A DNA stretch of 64,000 bases from JBMYRH01 sp049602155 (lineage in GTDB: Bacteria; Myxococcota_A; UBA9042; PHBI01; JBMYRH01): NCBI GenBank assembly GCA_049602155.1, contig JBMYRH010000001.1, forward strand, positions 413,030-477,029, written 5' to 3'. Numbering within the stretch: the first letter of the stretch is position 1; each line of letters begins with the position of its first letter. The position numbers and the translations under genes are program-made. Positions 24,928 through 33,526 of the stretch are shown in pieces. The notes below the pieces were generated by a model. It had not been told where the DNA came from. It searched no databases and saw only the letters and a list, made by a program, of their open reading frames with translations.

Positions 24928-26619
24928 CTACTGCCCGCGGACCAAGAAGGCCGAGCTGACCGCACCCATACAAAATTCGGTCGCTTCGCCGCCCTCGAAC
25001 CAGACGTGGATCAGGCGCGCGAGGTCGTCGGGGATATGAAACGTCCCGAGCGGATCGTCATCGATAGGCATGCACTGAGCCGTCCATGGCTCCCAAGCGG
25101 CGGGATCACAGGTGTGCGGCATCAGGGTGGAGTTGTCGACGATGAAGCGGAGCATCACCTCAGCCAAGACCACCAGGGCGTTACCGCTGACTGGCTCACT
25201 CAGAGACGCGATGGCCTCGAGTGCCTGGACAGGGGGGTCCGAGTCGACCATCAGCGGCTCGAGCACGATCGCGTGCAGCCAGCCTCCCCCCTCCGGGACC
25301 TCCCACTCAAAGGCCCCCTCTGCGAGGTCGGAGGGGATCTCGACCTCTGCCAAGACCGAGGTCTCCGCGCTCACTTGCCCATCCACAGCCTCCTTGAGCG
25401 GACCGGTCAGCAGCCTGAGCAGCCCACCAAAGGCGCGGCTCACGCGCACTTCAATGCGCCACATGCCCCCGCGCGGGAGCTCGGCCCCGAGCGGGTAGCG
25501 TGTGCCATCGGCGTCCACCGCGTGGAGATCAACTTGAGCGCCAAATGGCGTGCGGCTGACGAACGTCCCCCCCTCTTTGACCCCCGCGACGATCCCCTCG
25601 TAGCCCAGTTCATGCCCCTCTTTGCCCTCGAATTCGGGGTGCGTCGGCTTGCGTACATAGGTCGCCGGGAAGGCCGGCGGGAAGAGCATGTGACGGTCGC
25701 TGCCCCCCACGACCGGGATGTGACGCCCTGCTGTCAGGTGGTTTTGCCAAAAACGGAGGGCCATCACGTTGTGGCCGTCCGTATCATTGGCATCACGCGC
25801 ATCACGGATAAACGGGTTCGCCACCCCGGCCGCCGCGATGTCTGCCTCGAGCTCCTCTGTCGACGAGCCCATGTAGAACCCGGCCCAAGGTCCGTTCCAC
25901 ACCTCGATGGCATCGATATTCGGCGTGTCCCAAACCCAGTTGTTCTCGTCGAGGGGGTGATTGACCGAGAAGATCGCCCCCTGACCGTGAGCCTCCTCGA
26001 TCGCGTCTAGGTGCCGTTGGTTCGCAGACTCACCCGCCTGCGGCTCGTGCGGAATGTGCTGCTTGAGACCAAAGATGCCTGCATGACCGCTTCCGCCGTA
26101 CTCCTCACCCGGGATCACGATCAAGTGGTCATGGGTGAACTCGGGGTCGCTCAGGTGACTGTCAGTCCGATGATCGGTCACCGCCACGAAGTCCAGGCTA
26201 TTGCCGACCTGCTCCGGGTGCCCCTCCTCGAAGATGGGGTGCCGATAGAAGTCGGCGATGGCCAAGGCCATCCCGACACCCTCGCCCCCCTGCTCCAAGG
26301 CGTCCTCTGAGTGGGTGGTGTGGTAGTGGAAGTCTCCGCGGTACCAGCCCGCCGAGACCACGGCGAAGTTCGTCACACCGTCGACGGCGGTGAGGCTGCC
26401 CACAGGCAAACTCCGTGGCACCTCGATGACGTCATCGTCCACCGACGCGGCATCGTCAGCCGTCACCCCATCGGCTGCCTCCGAGCCCGCAGTCACGTCG
26501 GTGGATGTCACGCTGGATGTCTCGGTGTCGTCAGGGGGAGCGACTTCACTGCAGGCGACGGAGAGGACCGGCATCACGAGGGCGAGGAGCGCTACTTTAA
26601 TCAGGAGATGAATGACCAT
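24928..26619 (-). CDS. PHP-domain lipoprotein (CehA/McbA-like metallohydrolase)
   Basis: A 563-residue lipoprotein with lipobox LSVAC and an Asp/Thr/Ser-rich linker to about residue 70. The catalytic domain opens with GDFHYHTTHSED, the HxH metal site of PHP phosphoesterases, followed by DFVAVTDHRTDSH, IPGEEYGGSGHAGIFG, FSVNHPLDEN and VGGSDRHM, which supply the remaining His, Asp and Glu ligands. The order and spacing match secreted CehA/McbA proteins. The catalytic site looks intact. The substrate is unknown, possibly a phosphodiester or carbamate ester. The C-terminal 150 residues form an added domain with Cys. Confidence 0.88.
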   Translation of the reverse strand: MVIHLLIKVALLALVMPVLSVACSEVAPPDDTETSSVTSTDVTAGSEAADGVTADDAASVDDDVIEVPRSLPVGSLTAVDGVTNFAVVSAGWYRGDFHYHTTHSEDALEQGGEGVGMALAIADFYRHPIFEEGHPEQVGNSLDFVAVTDHRTDSHLSDPEFTHDHLIVIPGEEYGGSGHAGIFGLKQHIPHEPQAGESANQRHLDAIEEAHGQGAIFSVNHPLDENNWVWDTPNIDAIEVWNGPWAGFYMGSSTEELEADIAAAGVANPFIRDARDANDTDGHNVMALRFWQNHLTAGRHIPVVGGSDRHMLFPPAFPATYVRKPTHPEFEGKEGHELGYEGIVAGVKEGGTFVSRTPFGAQVDLHAVDADGTRYPLGAELPRGGMWRIEVRVSRAFGGLLRLLTGPLKEAVDGQVSAETSVLAEVEIPSDLAEGAFEWEVPEGGGWLHAIVLEPLMVDSDPPVQALEAIASLSEPVSGNALVVLAEVMLRFIVDNSTLMPHTCDPAAWEPWTAQCMPIDDDPLGTFHIPDDLARLIHVWFEGGEATEFCMGAVSSAFLVRGQ

Positions 26620-26719
26620 AGTGGGACTCTAGCATACCCCTTTTGACGGACGGTTCAGTTGCCTCGTCGACGCCGCGCGGGCTACCTTAAGGCCCCGCTG
26701 GATACGCTCGGAGCAAGGG

Positions 26720-29653
26720 ATGTTCACCCCGCCGCACAACCTCACTCGACGCTGGATGATCGCCGCGGCCACCGCGGCCGGGGTGCTGGCCCTCTCTGCG
26801 TGCGGCGTCACCGTCACCCCCGACGACAGCGCAGGCGGGTTTGCGGCCACCGACGCGACCCAGAGCCCCGACAGCGGGATCCCGGTGCTGGGCGGCGAGC
26901 GCACGGCGAGCAACGCCATCACGTATTACGGGCACACCAAGGCGCTCATGGAGCAGCACTGCGTCCGTTGCCACACCCCTGGAGAGAGCGGGCAGCCTTA
27001 CCTGACCAGCTACCAAATGGTCTCAGGGGCGAAGGACGCCATCGCCGCAGCGCTCGAGTCCGGCCACATGCCGCCGGGCCAGTTCGATCCTCTGTGTGAG
27101 GCTTACGTCCCGGACCGCACCTTCAGTGACGAGGACCTAGGGACGCTCCTGGCCTGGATCTCCGACGGCACGCCGGAGGGCTACCCGGCCGACTACGTGG
27201 CCCCATTCATCCCTCCAGCGACGTCCTTGCCGGGGACGACGGTCTTGCTGGAGATGTCCGAGGCCTACAACCCCATCGCAGGCCAAGACGACTATCGATG
27301 TGTCCCGCTGACGTGGTCGGGATCTGTGCCACTCTACATCACGGGGACTCACATCATGCCTGGCGCGCGGACGCAGATCTCTCAGGTCATCGCGTACATC
27401 GCGGCCCCGCAAATGGGGGCCAAGCTCGCCCAAGTCGACAGCGCCTACCCCGGTGGCGGCTACCCCTGCCTCGGCGGACCGCTCCCGAGCGACGGCTCCA
27501 TGACCGGGGAACAAGCGCCAGCATGGCTGGACGTCTGGCACCCCGGAGACGCTGGTAAGCTCTTCCCGACGGCGACAGGGGTCCGCATTGACCCAGGCAG
27601 CACCGTCATCTTGCAGGTTCACTACAACGCCCCGGCCGGGTCGAACATCACAGACCTCAGCGCGATCGAGCTTCAGGTCGCGAGCACAGTGCAGCAGCCA
27701 GCGGCTGTGATCCCCTTCACCAACAACGCGTGGTCCTTCGCAGGGGCCGGCTCGCTCTTCCTGCCGATGGGGATGCCCGAGGTCATGCTGGGCCACAGCG
27801 GTGACCTCTTTCAGTTCGCCAACTTCATCGGCGCGAACTTGGAGATCATCGAAGGGCAACCGCTCTTTATTTACGGCGCAGGGGTCCACATGAACCGCCT
27901 GGGGATCCGCGGTCGTGTCGCCCTTGAGCGCAGCAACGGCGCCGAGGATTGCCTCGTTGACGCCACGCAGTGGAGCTTCGACTGGCGTCAACGGTACCAC
28001 TTCACGACCCCGAAGATCCTCAACGTCGGCGACGCAATAAAGGTCGTCTGCACCTGGGATAACTCGCAGGAAAATCAGCCCTGGGCCGACGGCGTGCAGG
28101 CGACCTCGCAAAACGTCCTCTGGGGTGATGGTCCCCAGGATGAGCAGTGCATCGCGATGCTCTTCGTCTCCGCCATGGGCAGCACCCCTGGCCAGTGCAT
28201 CCCGGCCTGCGGCGCCAAGCAGTGCGGGGATGACGGCTGTGGTGGGGTCTGCGGAGATTGCCCCCCCGACGCCCCGAACTGCGTTGACGCCACCGGCCAA
28301 TGCACAAATCAGTGCATCCCGGACTGCGCCCTGAAGCAGTGCGGAGATGACGGGTGCGGGGGCTCCTGCGGTGACTGCCCGGCGACTGCCCCCAACTGCG
28401 ACCCGAGCAACTTCCTCTGTACCGCGCTCTGCATCCCAACCTGTGGGGATGTGCAGTGCGGATCGGACGGATGCGGTGGCAGCTGTGGTGTCTGCGACAA
28501 CAACGCCCCCTACTGCATCGAGGGGCTCTGCTATGCAGATCCGGACGGCACCTGCCTGCCTGCCTGTGACGGCAAGCAGTGCGGCGCCAATGGATGCGGC
28601 GGAAACTGTGGCGTCTGCCCCCCAACCTCACCGACCTGCATCGATGGCCTCTGCGGTGGCACCTGCCAAGCGAACTGCTCGGGCAAGCAGTGCGGCGATG
28701 ATGGCTGCGGCGGCTCCTGCGGTGACTGCCCCGATTGGGCGCCCAGCTGCGTACAAAACTTCTGCGTCGATGACTGTGTCCCCGACTGCCTCGGGAAGGT
28801 CTGTGGTGACGACGGATGTGGCGGCGTCTGCGGCTTCTGCTCGGCGACGGCGGCCTGCGTGGGCGGGCAGTGCATCCTCGGCTGCGACAACCCATGCGAG
28901 GGCAAACAGTGCGGCGAAGATGGCTGCGGCGGCTCCTGTGGTGTCTGCGGCGGTGGCTTTGTCTGCCAAAACGGGATCTGCACGGATGGCTCTGGCTGCA
29001 CGCCGAACTGTTTTGGTAAGCAGTGCGGTAACGACGGTTGTGGAGGCTCCTGCGGTGCGTGCACCGGGACCCTTCAGTGCCAAAACGGTGTGTGTGTGGA
29101 CAACTCCTGCACCCCGAACTGCCAAAACATTCAGTGTGGACCAGACGGCTGCGGCGGCTCCTGTGGCACGTGCATCGGCAACTCTTGGTGCCAAGGCGGC
29201 GTCTGTACGGGCGGCACATGTACGCCGAGCTGCAACGGCAAGCAATGTGGTGACGACGGCTGCGGCGGCTCCTGTGGGTCCTGCCCCGCAGGGACGAGCT
29301 GTAACATCGCGGGCCAATGTCAGAACGGTGGAAACCCTGGCGGCGAGGGCGCCTGCACGAACGCGACCGACCAAGCCATCTTGAACCAAATCGATGCCCA
29401 GACCATGGCGACCGAGTGCGGCCTCGGCTGCATCGGTGACCTCAACGCGTCAGCCTGCGCGACGACGTGCCTCCAGGCTCAATCGGACCTCTCCTCAGGG
29501 TGCGCGGGCTGCTTCGGCAAGCTGGTCGGCTGCATCATCGACAACTGCCTGACCAACTGCATCAACCCCGAGGATCCCGAATGCACAAGCTGCACCGCGT
29601 CCTTCTGCGGCAGCGCCTTCCAGAGCTGCAGCGGGATCCCTCTAGGCAGCTAG
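26720..29653 (+). CDS. Cytochrome c/copper type II monooxygenase-fold lipoprotein with ten Cys-rich repeats
   Basis: A 977-residue lipoprotein (lipobox ALSAC). A c-type haem motif HCVRCHTPGE lies near residue 83. Residues about 170-490 follow the two-domain PHM-like copper monooxygenase fold: DDYRC, ILQVHYNAP, a VHMNRLG segment and CTWDNSQENQPW. Several copper ligands are changed, however: the usual HH reads SQ (RTQISQVIAYI), H-M-H reads H-M-N, and the DEMC Met reads Gln (DEQC). Ten tandem repeats of about 37 residues fill about 493-868, followed by a Cys-rich C-terminal domain of about 110 residues. A surface redox or adhesion role is possible; copper catalysis is doubtful. Confidence 0.87.
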   Translation: MFTPPHNLTRRWMIAAATAAGVLALSACGVTVTPDDSAGGFAATDATQSPDSGIPVLGGERTASNAITYYGHTKALMEQHCVRCHTPGESGQPYLTSYQMVSGAKDAIAAALESGHMPPGQFDPLCEAYVPDRTFSDEDLGTLLAWISDGTPEGYPADYVAPFIPPATSLPGTTVLLEMSEAYNPIAGQDDYRCVPLTWSGSVPLYITGTHIMPGARTQISQVIAYIAAPQMGAKLAQVDSAYPGGGYPCLGGPLPSDGSMTGEQAPAWLDVWHPGDAGKLFPTATGVRIDPGSTVILQVHYNAPAGSNITDLSAIELQVASTVQQPAAVIPFTNNAWSFAGAGSLFLPMGMPEVMLGHSGDLFQFANFIGANLEIIEGQPLFIYGAGVHMNRLGIRGRVALERSNGAEDCLVDATQWSFDWRQRYHFTTPKILNVGDAIKVVCTWDNSQENQPWADGVQATSQNVLWGDGPQDEQCIAMLFVSAMGSTPGQCIPACGAKQCGDDGCGGVCGDCPPDAPNCVDATGQCTNQCIPDCALKQCGDDGCGGSCGDCPATAPNCDPSNFLCTALCIPTCGDVQCGSDGCGGSCGVCDNNAPYCIEGLCYADPDGTCLPACDGKQCGANGCGGNCGVCPPTSPTCIDGLCGGTCQANCSGKQCGDDGCGGSCGDCPDWAPSCVQNFCVDDCVPDCLGKVCGDDGCGGVCGFCSATAACVGGQCILGCDNPCEGKQCGEDGCGGSCGVCGGGFVCQNGICTDGSGCTPNCFGKQCGNDGCGGSCGACTGTLQCQNGVCVDNSCTPNCQNIQCGPDGCGGSCGTCIGNSWCQGGVCTGGTCTPSCNGKQCGDDGCGGSCGSCPAGTSCNIAGQCQNGGNPGGEGACTNATDQAILNQIDAQTMATECGLGCIGDLNASACATTCLQAQSDLSSGCAGCFGKLVGCIIDNCLTNCINPEDPECTSCTASFCGSAFQSCSGIPLGS
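28195..29322 (+). repeat. Ten in-frame Cys-rich repeats
   Basis: Ten tandem modules of roughly 105-125 bp encode C-x-x-x-C...KQCGDDGCGGSCGxC-like units. Units 5 to 10 are most alike, and units 1 to 4 carry longer variable spacers. Each unit has six to seven Cys. Copy number is expected to vary between strains. Confidence 0.9.
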
Positions 29654-29660
29654 CGACAGC

Positions 29661-30359
29661 TCACTCGCCTGGGTCCGCATCCCCCGCCGGCTGGTCAGCG
29701 CGCCTGTGCTCGACGCTCTTGGTCTCCGCGAGCTGGCCCGCTGAGCGCTTGAAGCGCTCCTCTACGCTCGCGAGGATGGTCCGCTTCATGTCGTAGAAGT
29801 AGGCGTCCAAGTCCACGCCACCGGGCTGAACGACGTGCTGGCGATGGATCCCATGCATCATGGACGTGATGGTGTGCGCCAAGAGTCGCGCCGTAGGCAC
29901 GGGGACCCCAATGGACTGCTCAAACCCCTTCGCGATGGTCGTCAGTCCGTGCTCGTTGAGCCACCGCACAGCGTCCATCACCTCATCGTCGATGTTCGCG
30001 GGCTCCGCGACGATAGCCGCGACGATCTGCAGAGAGTGCTGACGGCTGGTGATCATCGCTCGGAACCCGGCGAGCATCGCGTCCAGGCGCTCAAGCGGGT
30101 TCGCTCCCTCGTCCGCCTGGCTCTCCAGGTCATCGACCCACTGCTCGGTGATCTCGTGAATGATGGCGGCGAGTAGCCCCGCCTTGCTGCCGAAGTGCCA
30201 GTACAGCGCGGTCTTCACGACCTCGGCGCGCTTGCAAACCGCGTCGACGCTGGTGCCGCTGTATCCACGCTCACAGATCAACGCGATGGCCGCGTCGAGG
30301 ATGCGGCGGCGGCTCGCCTCGCCGCGGGCGGTCTTTCTCGGGCTACTTTGTGTTGGCAT
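29661..30359 (-). CDS. TetR-family transcriptional regulator
   Basis: A 232-residue regulator. The N-terminal helix-turn-helix is typical: RRRILDAAIALICERGYSGTSVDAVCKRAEVVKTALYWHFGSK, shown here only as the family pattern of RILDAA, GYSGTSVDAV and LYWHFGSKAGLL. The ligand-binding helices after residue 65 are not specific. It sits just downstream of a RetSat/CrtI-like oxidoreductase on the same strand, and a perfect 16-bp palindrome lies 17 bp before its start, so it probably controls its own transcription. The inducer may be a hydrophobic compound handled by the oxidoreductase. Confidence 0.93.
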   Translation of the reverse strand: MPTQSSPRKTARGEASRRRILDAAIALICERGYSGTSVDAVCKRAEVVKTALYWHFGSKAGLLAAIIHEITEQWVDDLESQADEGANPLERLDAMLAGFRAMITSRQHSLQIVAAIVAEPANIDDEVMDAVRWLNEHGLTTIAKGFEQSIGVPVPTARLLAHTITSMMHGIHRQHVVQPGGVDLDAYFYDMKRTILASVEERFKRSAGQLAETKSVEHRRADQPAGDADPGE

Positions 30360-30376
30360 AGCGTGAAACCTCTAAA

Positions 30377-30392
30377 TGTACCGATCGGTACA
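30377..30392. promoter_or_regulatory. Perfect palindromic operator upstream of the TetR gene
   Basis: TGTACCGATCGGTACA is a perfect 16-bp palindrome located 17 bp before the TetR start and 30 bp after the oxidoreductase stop. Its length, symmetry and position are those of TetR-family operators, so autoregulation is inferred. No second copy was noticed elsewhere in the window. Confidence 0.7.
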
Positions 30393-30422
30393 GTACGCCG
30401 TCGCACCTCGAAGGGCAAGCGC

Positions 30423-32030
30423 TTAGCCGACTTGGCGTAAAAGCTTCATCGCAGCCCGCGGGCGCGCTGCCGTGGCGCACAGCACCCCCCCCATCATCGC
30501 GCCGATCACGCCCACAGAGGCGACATCACTCCCAGAAAAGAAGAGCCCGGGGATGGGAGAGCGTGGCTTGAGATCGGGGCACGCGAAGCGCTCAGGCGTC
30601 GGCTCGATACCGTAGATAGCGCCCTCCACGGGGCGCACAAAGAAGTCCGTCGTGATCGGTGTCGAGAGCTCTGCAAAGTCGAGCATCGGCTCAAGCTCGG
30701 GCAGGTGCGTAAAGAACTGCTTGAGCAGCTGCTCGGACATCCGCGCCTTGAACGTGTCATAGGCCTCACCGCGCCGCTTCCAGCGCGTCTCACGCCACCG
30801 CTCGAAGGCTGACCACGGCACAAAGGTTACGATCTCCCCCGTATGCCGCTGCTCAGGGCCTGGGTCGTGGTGAGGATCCTTGAGCGACGGGAAGCTGCAG
30901 TAGAGGACCTCGGCCGGGGGCACCGGGTTCGCCTCGTCCACACCCCAACGGTCTTGCTCCATATTCCACGTGTCATAGAACCACTTGTTGGCGCCACTGC
31001 AGCCCGCGCTTCGGATGTCCCCCTTGAAGCCCAGGTAGAGGCACACGTGGGGTGGTGACGGAGGCAGCGCCTCGATGCCACGCACCCACGGTTGCTGACT
31101 CACCTCTTCGGGCAAGAGCCGACGCACGGTGGCCAGTATCCCCGCCGCGCTGACCACGCGGCCCGCTCGAAGCTCTTCTCCGTCAACGAGGCGCACCCCG
31201 ACGGCGCGGCCGCCTTCGATCAGGATCTCATCGACATCCGTCGACACCCGCGTCCACCCGCCCGCATCGGCGACCTTGCTCAGCAAATGCTTGGCGATCT
31301 CGCGGGCGCCGCCCACGGGATAGTAACCGCCGTGCATAAAGTGCTTCACCACGAGCGCTTGGATGGCGAAAGACGACCGGGAAGGCGTCGACCCGTAGTA
31401 CCCCCACTGCGCCGTGAAGAGCGCACGCAGCTTGGGGTTATCAGTCAGAGAGGCGACGACGTCCTCGGTGCGCATCTGGAAGAAGCGCTCCGCTTTTCTG
31501 GCCATAGCCATCGTCGCGAGCCACCCGGTCCCCTTCGGCGCCGCCCGAGAGAGGTAGTAGCCGCGCATCGCGCCAGCGACCTCTCGCACGAGATCGAGGT
31601 ACGCATCGATGGCCTTCGCCTCGTCGGGGAACGCCGCGACCAAATTCTCACGAAATTGATGCGGGTTGTCCGGGAAATCGATTCGGAACTCGTCAGGGAA
31701 GTGAAACTGCTCATAGACGCTCCCCAAAGAGGCCCACTTGAGTTCGCCATCCGTGAGGTAATCCAGGAGCCGCCCGGTCATCGTGTGACGGGTCACTTCA
31801 CCGACGGCGTGGACCCCAACATCCCAGCTGTAACCGGGCCGCTTGAACATGTGCGTGTAGCCGCCGGGCACGTAGTGCTGCTCAAGGACCAAGACCCGCT
31901 CTCCGAAGCTCGCGAGCATCGCAGCGGTCGTCATCCCTCCCATGCCCGAGCCGATCACGATGGTGTCCCACGGACCAGGCTTCCCAGCCTTGCTCCACAC
32001 CTTTTTCGACGCTGCGCGGGTCTCTGACAT
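30423..32030 (-). CDS. FAD-dependent oxidoreductase, RetSat/CrtI-like
   Basis: A 535-residue flavoprotein. The N-terminal dinucleotide-binding motif is VIGSGMGGMTTAAML, followed by LEQHYVPGGYTHMFKRPG and WDVGVHAVGE, which closely follow the all-trans-retinol 13,14-reductase/carotenoid desaturase pattern. The C terminus GLFFSGSDVASVGVIGAMMG closes the FAD site. It probably reduces or desaturates a polyene or other isoprenoid lipid. The start is ATG 32030, 6 bp after the stop of an upstream hypothetical gene; the TetR gene follows downstream. Confidence 0.88.
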   Translation of the reverse strand: MSETRAASKKVWSKAGKPGPWDTIVIGSGMGGMTTAAMLASFGERVLVLEQHYVPGGYTHMFKRPGYSWDVGVHAVGEVTRHTMTGRLLDYLTDGELKWASLGSVYEQFHFPDEFRIDFPDNPHQFRENLVAAFPDEAKAIDAYLDLVREVAGAMRGYYLSRAAPKGTGWLATMAMARKAERFFQMRTEDVVASLTDNPKLRALFTAQWGYYGSTPSRSSFAIQALVVKHFMHGGYYPVGGAREIAKHLLSKVADAGGWTRVSTDVDEILIEGGRAVGVRLVDGEELRAGRVVSAAGILATVRRLLPEEVSQQPWVRGIEALPPSPPHVCLYLGFKGDIRSAGCSGANKWFYDTWNMEQDRWGVDEANPVPPAEVLYCSFPSLKDPHHDPGPEQRHTGEIVTFVPWSAFERWRETRWKRRGEAYDTFKARMSEQLLKQFFTHLPELEPMLDFAELSTPITTDFFVRPVEGAIYGIEPTPERFACPDLKPRSPIPGLFFSGSDVASVGVIGAMMGGVLCATAARPRAAMKLLRQVG

Positions 32031-32036
32031 CAGCGG

Positions 32037-32459
32037 CTAATCGATCTCGACGTAGACCGACGGCTGGGCACCTGGCTCTACAGAGACCTCGGTGTACAAG
32101 CCCCAGACACGCCCTGTGTAGGTTGCTGCGCCATTGGGTTCGCGATGTATCTCGCCCTCCGCGTCCAAACCAAAGCGGGCGATGTCCGCGACGACCTCCT
32201 CTTGAATGTCACTCCAGCTGCGGTTGCCAAAGTTGTCCTTAAAGGCGCTGCTCGGGACGAAGGCATCCCGAAAGTGAGCGAGGAGCGCCTCACGGACGCT
32301 CGCGATCCCCTTGGAGGCGAGCAGCACCGGAGGGCGACTCGCCCCCCCCTGAGTCAGGTCATCGTTCTTCGCGGAGGACGGCTTTTTCTGCGTGGCAGCT
32401 TTGGCTTGAACGTCCTCTAGCGCTGCGCCTTTCTTCTTCGCTGGGGTGCGCTTCAACAT
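32037..32459 (-). CDS. Small Lys/Ala-rich hypothetical protein
   Basis: About 140 residues from ATG 32459; a longer frame to 32531 lacks support. The first 50 residues are Lys/Ala-rich and disordered-looking (MLKRTPAKKKGAALEDVQAK). The remaining 90 residues look folded, with VREALLAHFRDAFVPSSAF and a strand-rich end GLYTEVSVEPGAQPSVYVEID. There is no signal peptide or known motif. It is 6 bp before the oxidoreductase and probably co-transcribed. Function unknown. Confidence 0.7.
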   Translation of the reverse strand: MLKRTPAKKKGAALEDVQAKAATQKKPSSAKNDDLTQGGASRPPVLLASKGIASVREALLAHFRDAFVPSSAFKDNFGNRSWSDIQEEVVADIARFGLDAEGEIHREPNGAATYTGRVWGLYTEVSVEPGAQPSVYVEID

Positions 32460-32512
32460 GGGGTCAAGGTACCACTCTAGAGGCTTGAGCGCGAGCCAAC
32501 GACGTGGGTTTC

Positions 32513-33454
32513 TCAATGCTCGATGACACACTCAGGTAGGGCCTCGCGCAGCTTCAAAAGGCGCTCCTCTGAGACCTCTGTCCCGACGAGATCCAGCTGC
32601 CTTAGCGACTCCAACTTGCGCAGAGCCCAGATCTTGGTGACGAAGGTGTCGGTCAACACCAAGGTCTTGAGCTGCCCCCAGCGGCCGACTGAAGGCAGCC
32701 GCTTCAAGGGCGTGCCCGCGACGTTCAAGGTCATGAGCCCCTCAAGCCCCTTCAGAGACCTCAAGTCTTTCACCGCCGTGTCACCGAGCAACAGTGTCTT
32801 GAGCAGCACCAAGCGCTTGGCCCACTTCACGTCCACCACCCCGGTCGCTGTCATGTCGAGGTGCTCTAACGCGACCAGCCGCTTAAGCGGTTTGCCATCT
32901 CTCACCTCAGAGGCCCCTTGAAGGACGAGGTGCTTTAGGCTGGTCAGCTCCGCGAGAGGACTCAGGTCACTGGCGCGGGATCCCCTGAGGTCGAGGGACT
33001 CGAGCGCTTTCAAAGGAGCCAGTGGCCTGAGATCCTGCGTGTGCGGCGGGAGGCTCAGCTCCCGCAGCATTGGCAACGCTTTGAGGGCCGAGAGGTCGTC
33101 TATCTTGGCCTCACGCAGCGCGAGGCGCACGACCGACTTCGCAGCAGCCAAGCATTCGGGTTCCGCCACCCGGGTGTGCGCGAGCTCCAGTTGCCTCAAG
33201 GTCGTCAACTTCGAGAGCACCGAGCAGTCCTTCAGCGTCAGCCGGCGCAGTTCCAAGATCTCAAGCTGAGTCAACTGCGCCAGGGTCTCCGGCAGGCGCC
33301 CGTCCCTCAAGGTCGACGAGTACGGCGAGCCTTCACAGGTCACCTTGGTCGCATCCGACGGCCAATTCTTCCCGCAAACCCTGACTGTGTCCTCTTCTCC
33401 CCAGACAGGCGAAGCCGCTAACACAACCCCGATCAATGCGCCGACAATCGACAC
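32513..33454 (-). CDS. Secreted leucine-rich-repeat protein
   Basis: A 313-residue protein with a signal peptide (VGALIGVVLAASPVWG) and about ten leucine-rich repeats of 22-24 residues, such as LTQLEILELRRLTLKDC and LKALESLDLRGSRASDLSPL, resembling internalin-type LRRs. Two Cys before the repeats and one at the end may form caps. The start is GTG 33454 with AGGAG 8 nt upstream. A binding role outside the cytoplasm is inferred. It is divergent from serA. Confidence 0.88.
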   Translation of the reverse strand: MSIVGALIGVVLAASPVWGEEDTVRVCGKNWPSDATKVTCEGSPYSSTLRDGRLPETLAQLTQLEILELRRLTLKDCSVLSKLTTLRQLELAHTRVAEPECLAAAKSVVRLALREAKIDDLSALKALPMLRELSLPPHTQDLRPLAPLKALESLDLRGSRASDLSPLAELTSLKHLVLQGASEVRDGKPLKRLVALEHLDMTATGVVDVKWAKRLVLLKTLLLGDTAVKDLRSLKGLEGLMTLNVAGTPLKRLPSVGRWGQLKTLVLTDTFVTKIWALRKLESLRQLDLVGTEVSEERLLKLREALPECVIEH

Positions 33455-33526
33455 CTCGCGCTCCTTTCATCCCAAAACCTGACCGACTGTGTATCATGCG
33501 CAGCGTCGCGTAGACGAGAGGGAGCC

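Noticed and set aside
27137..28300. 387-residue minus-strand ORF opposite the monooxygenase-fold region
   Set aside because: Shadow of a well-supported coding frame in GC-rich DNA; no motif and no ribosome site.
28020..29219. 399-residue minus-strand ORF opposite the Cys-repeat region
   Set aside because: It is the complement of the repeats: Arg/His/Ser-rich low complexity with no motif. The plus-strand frame has clear domains and a lipobox.
28195..29322. CRISPR-like or satellite repeat
   Set aside because: The repeats are in frame, encode conserved Cys modules and differ mainly at tolerant positions.
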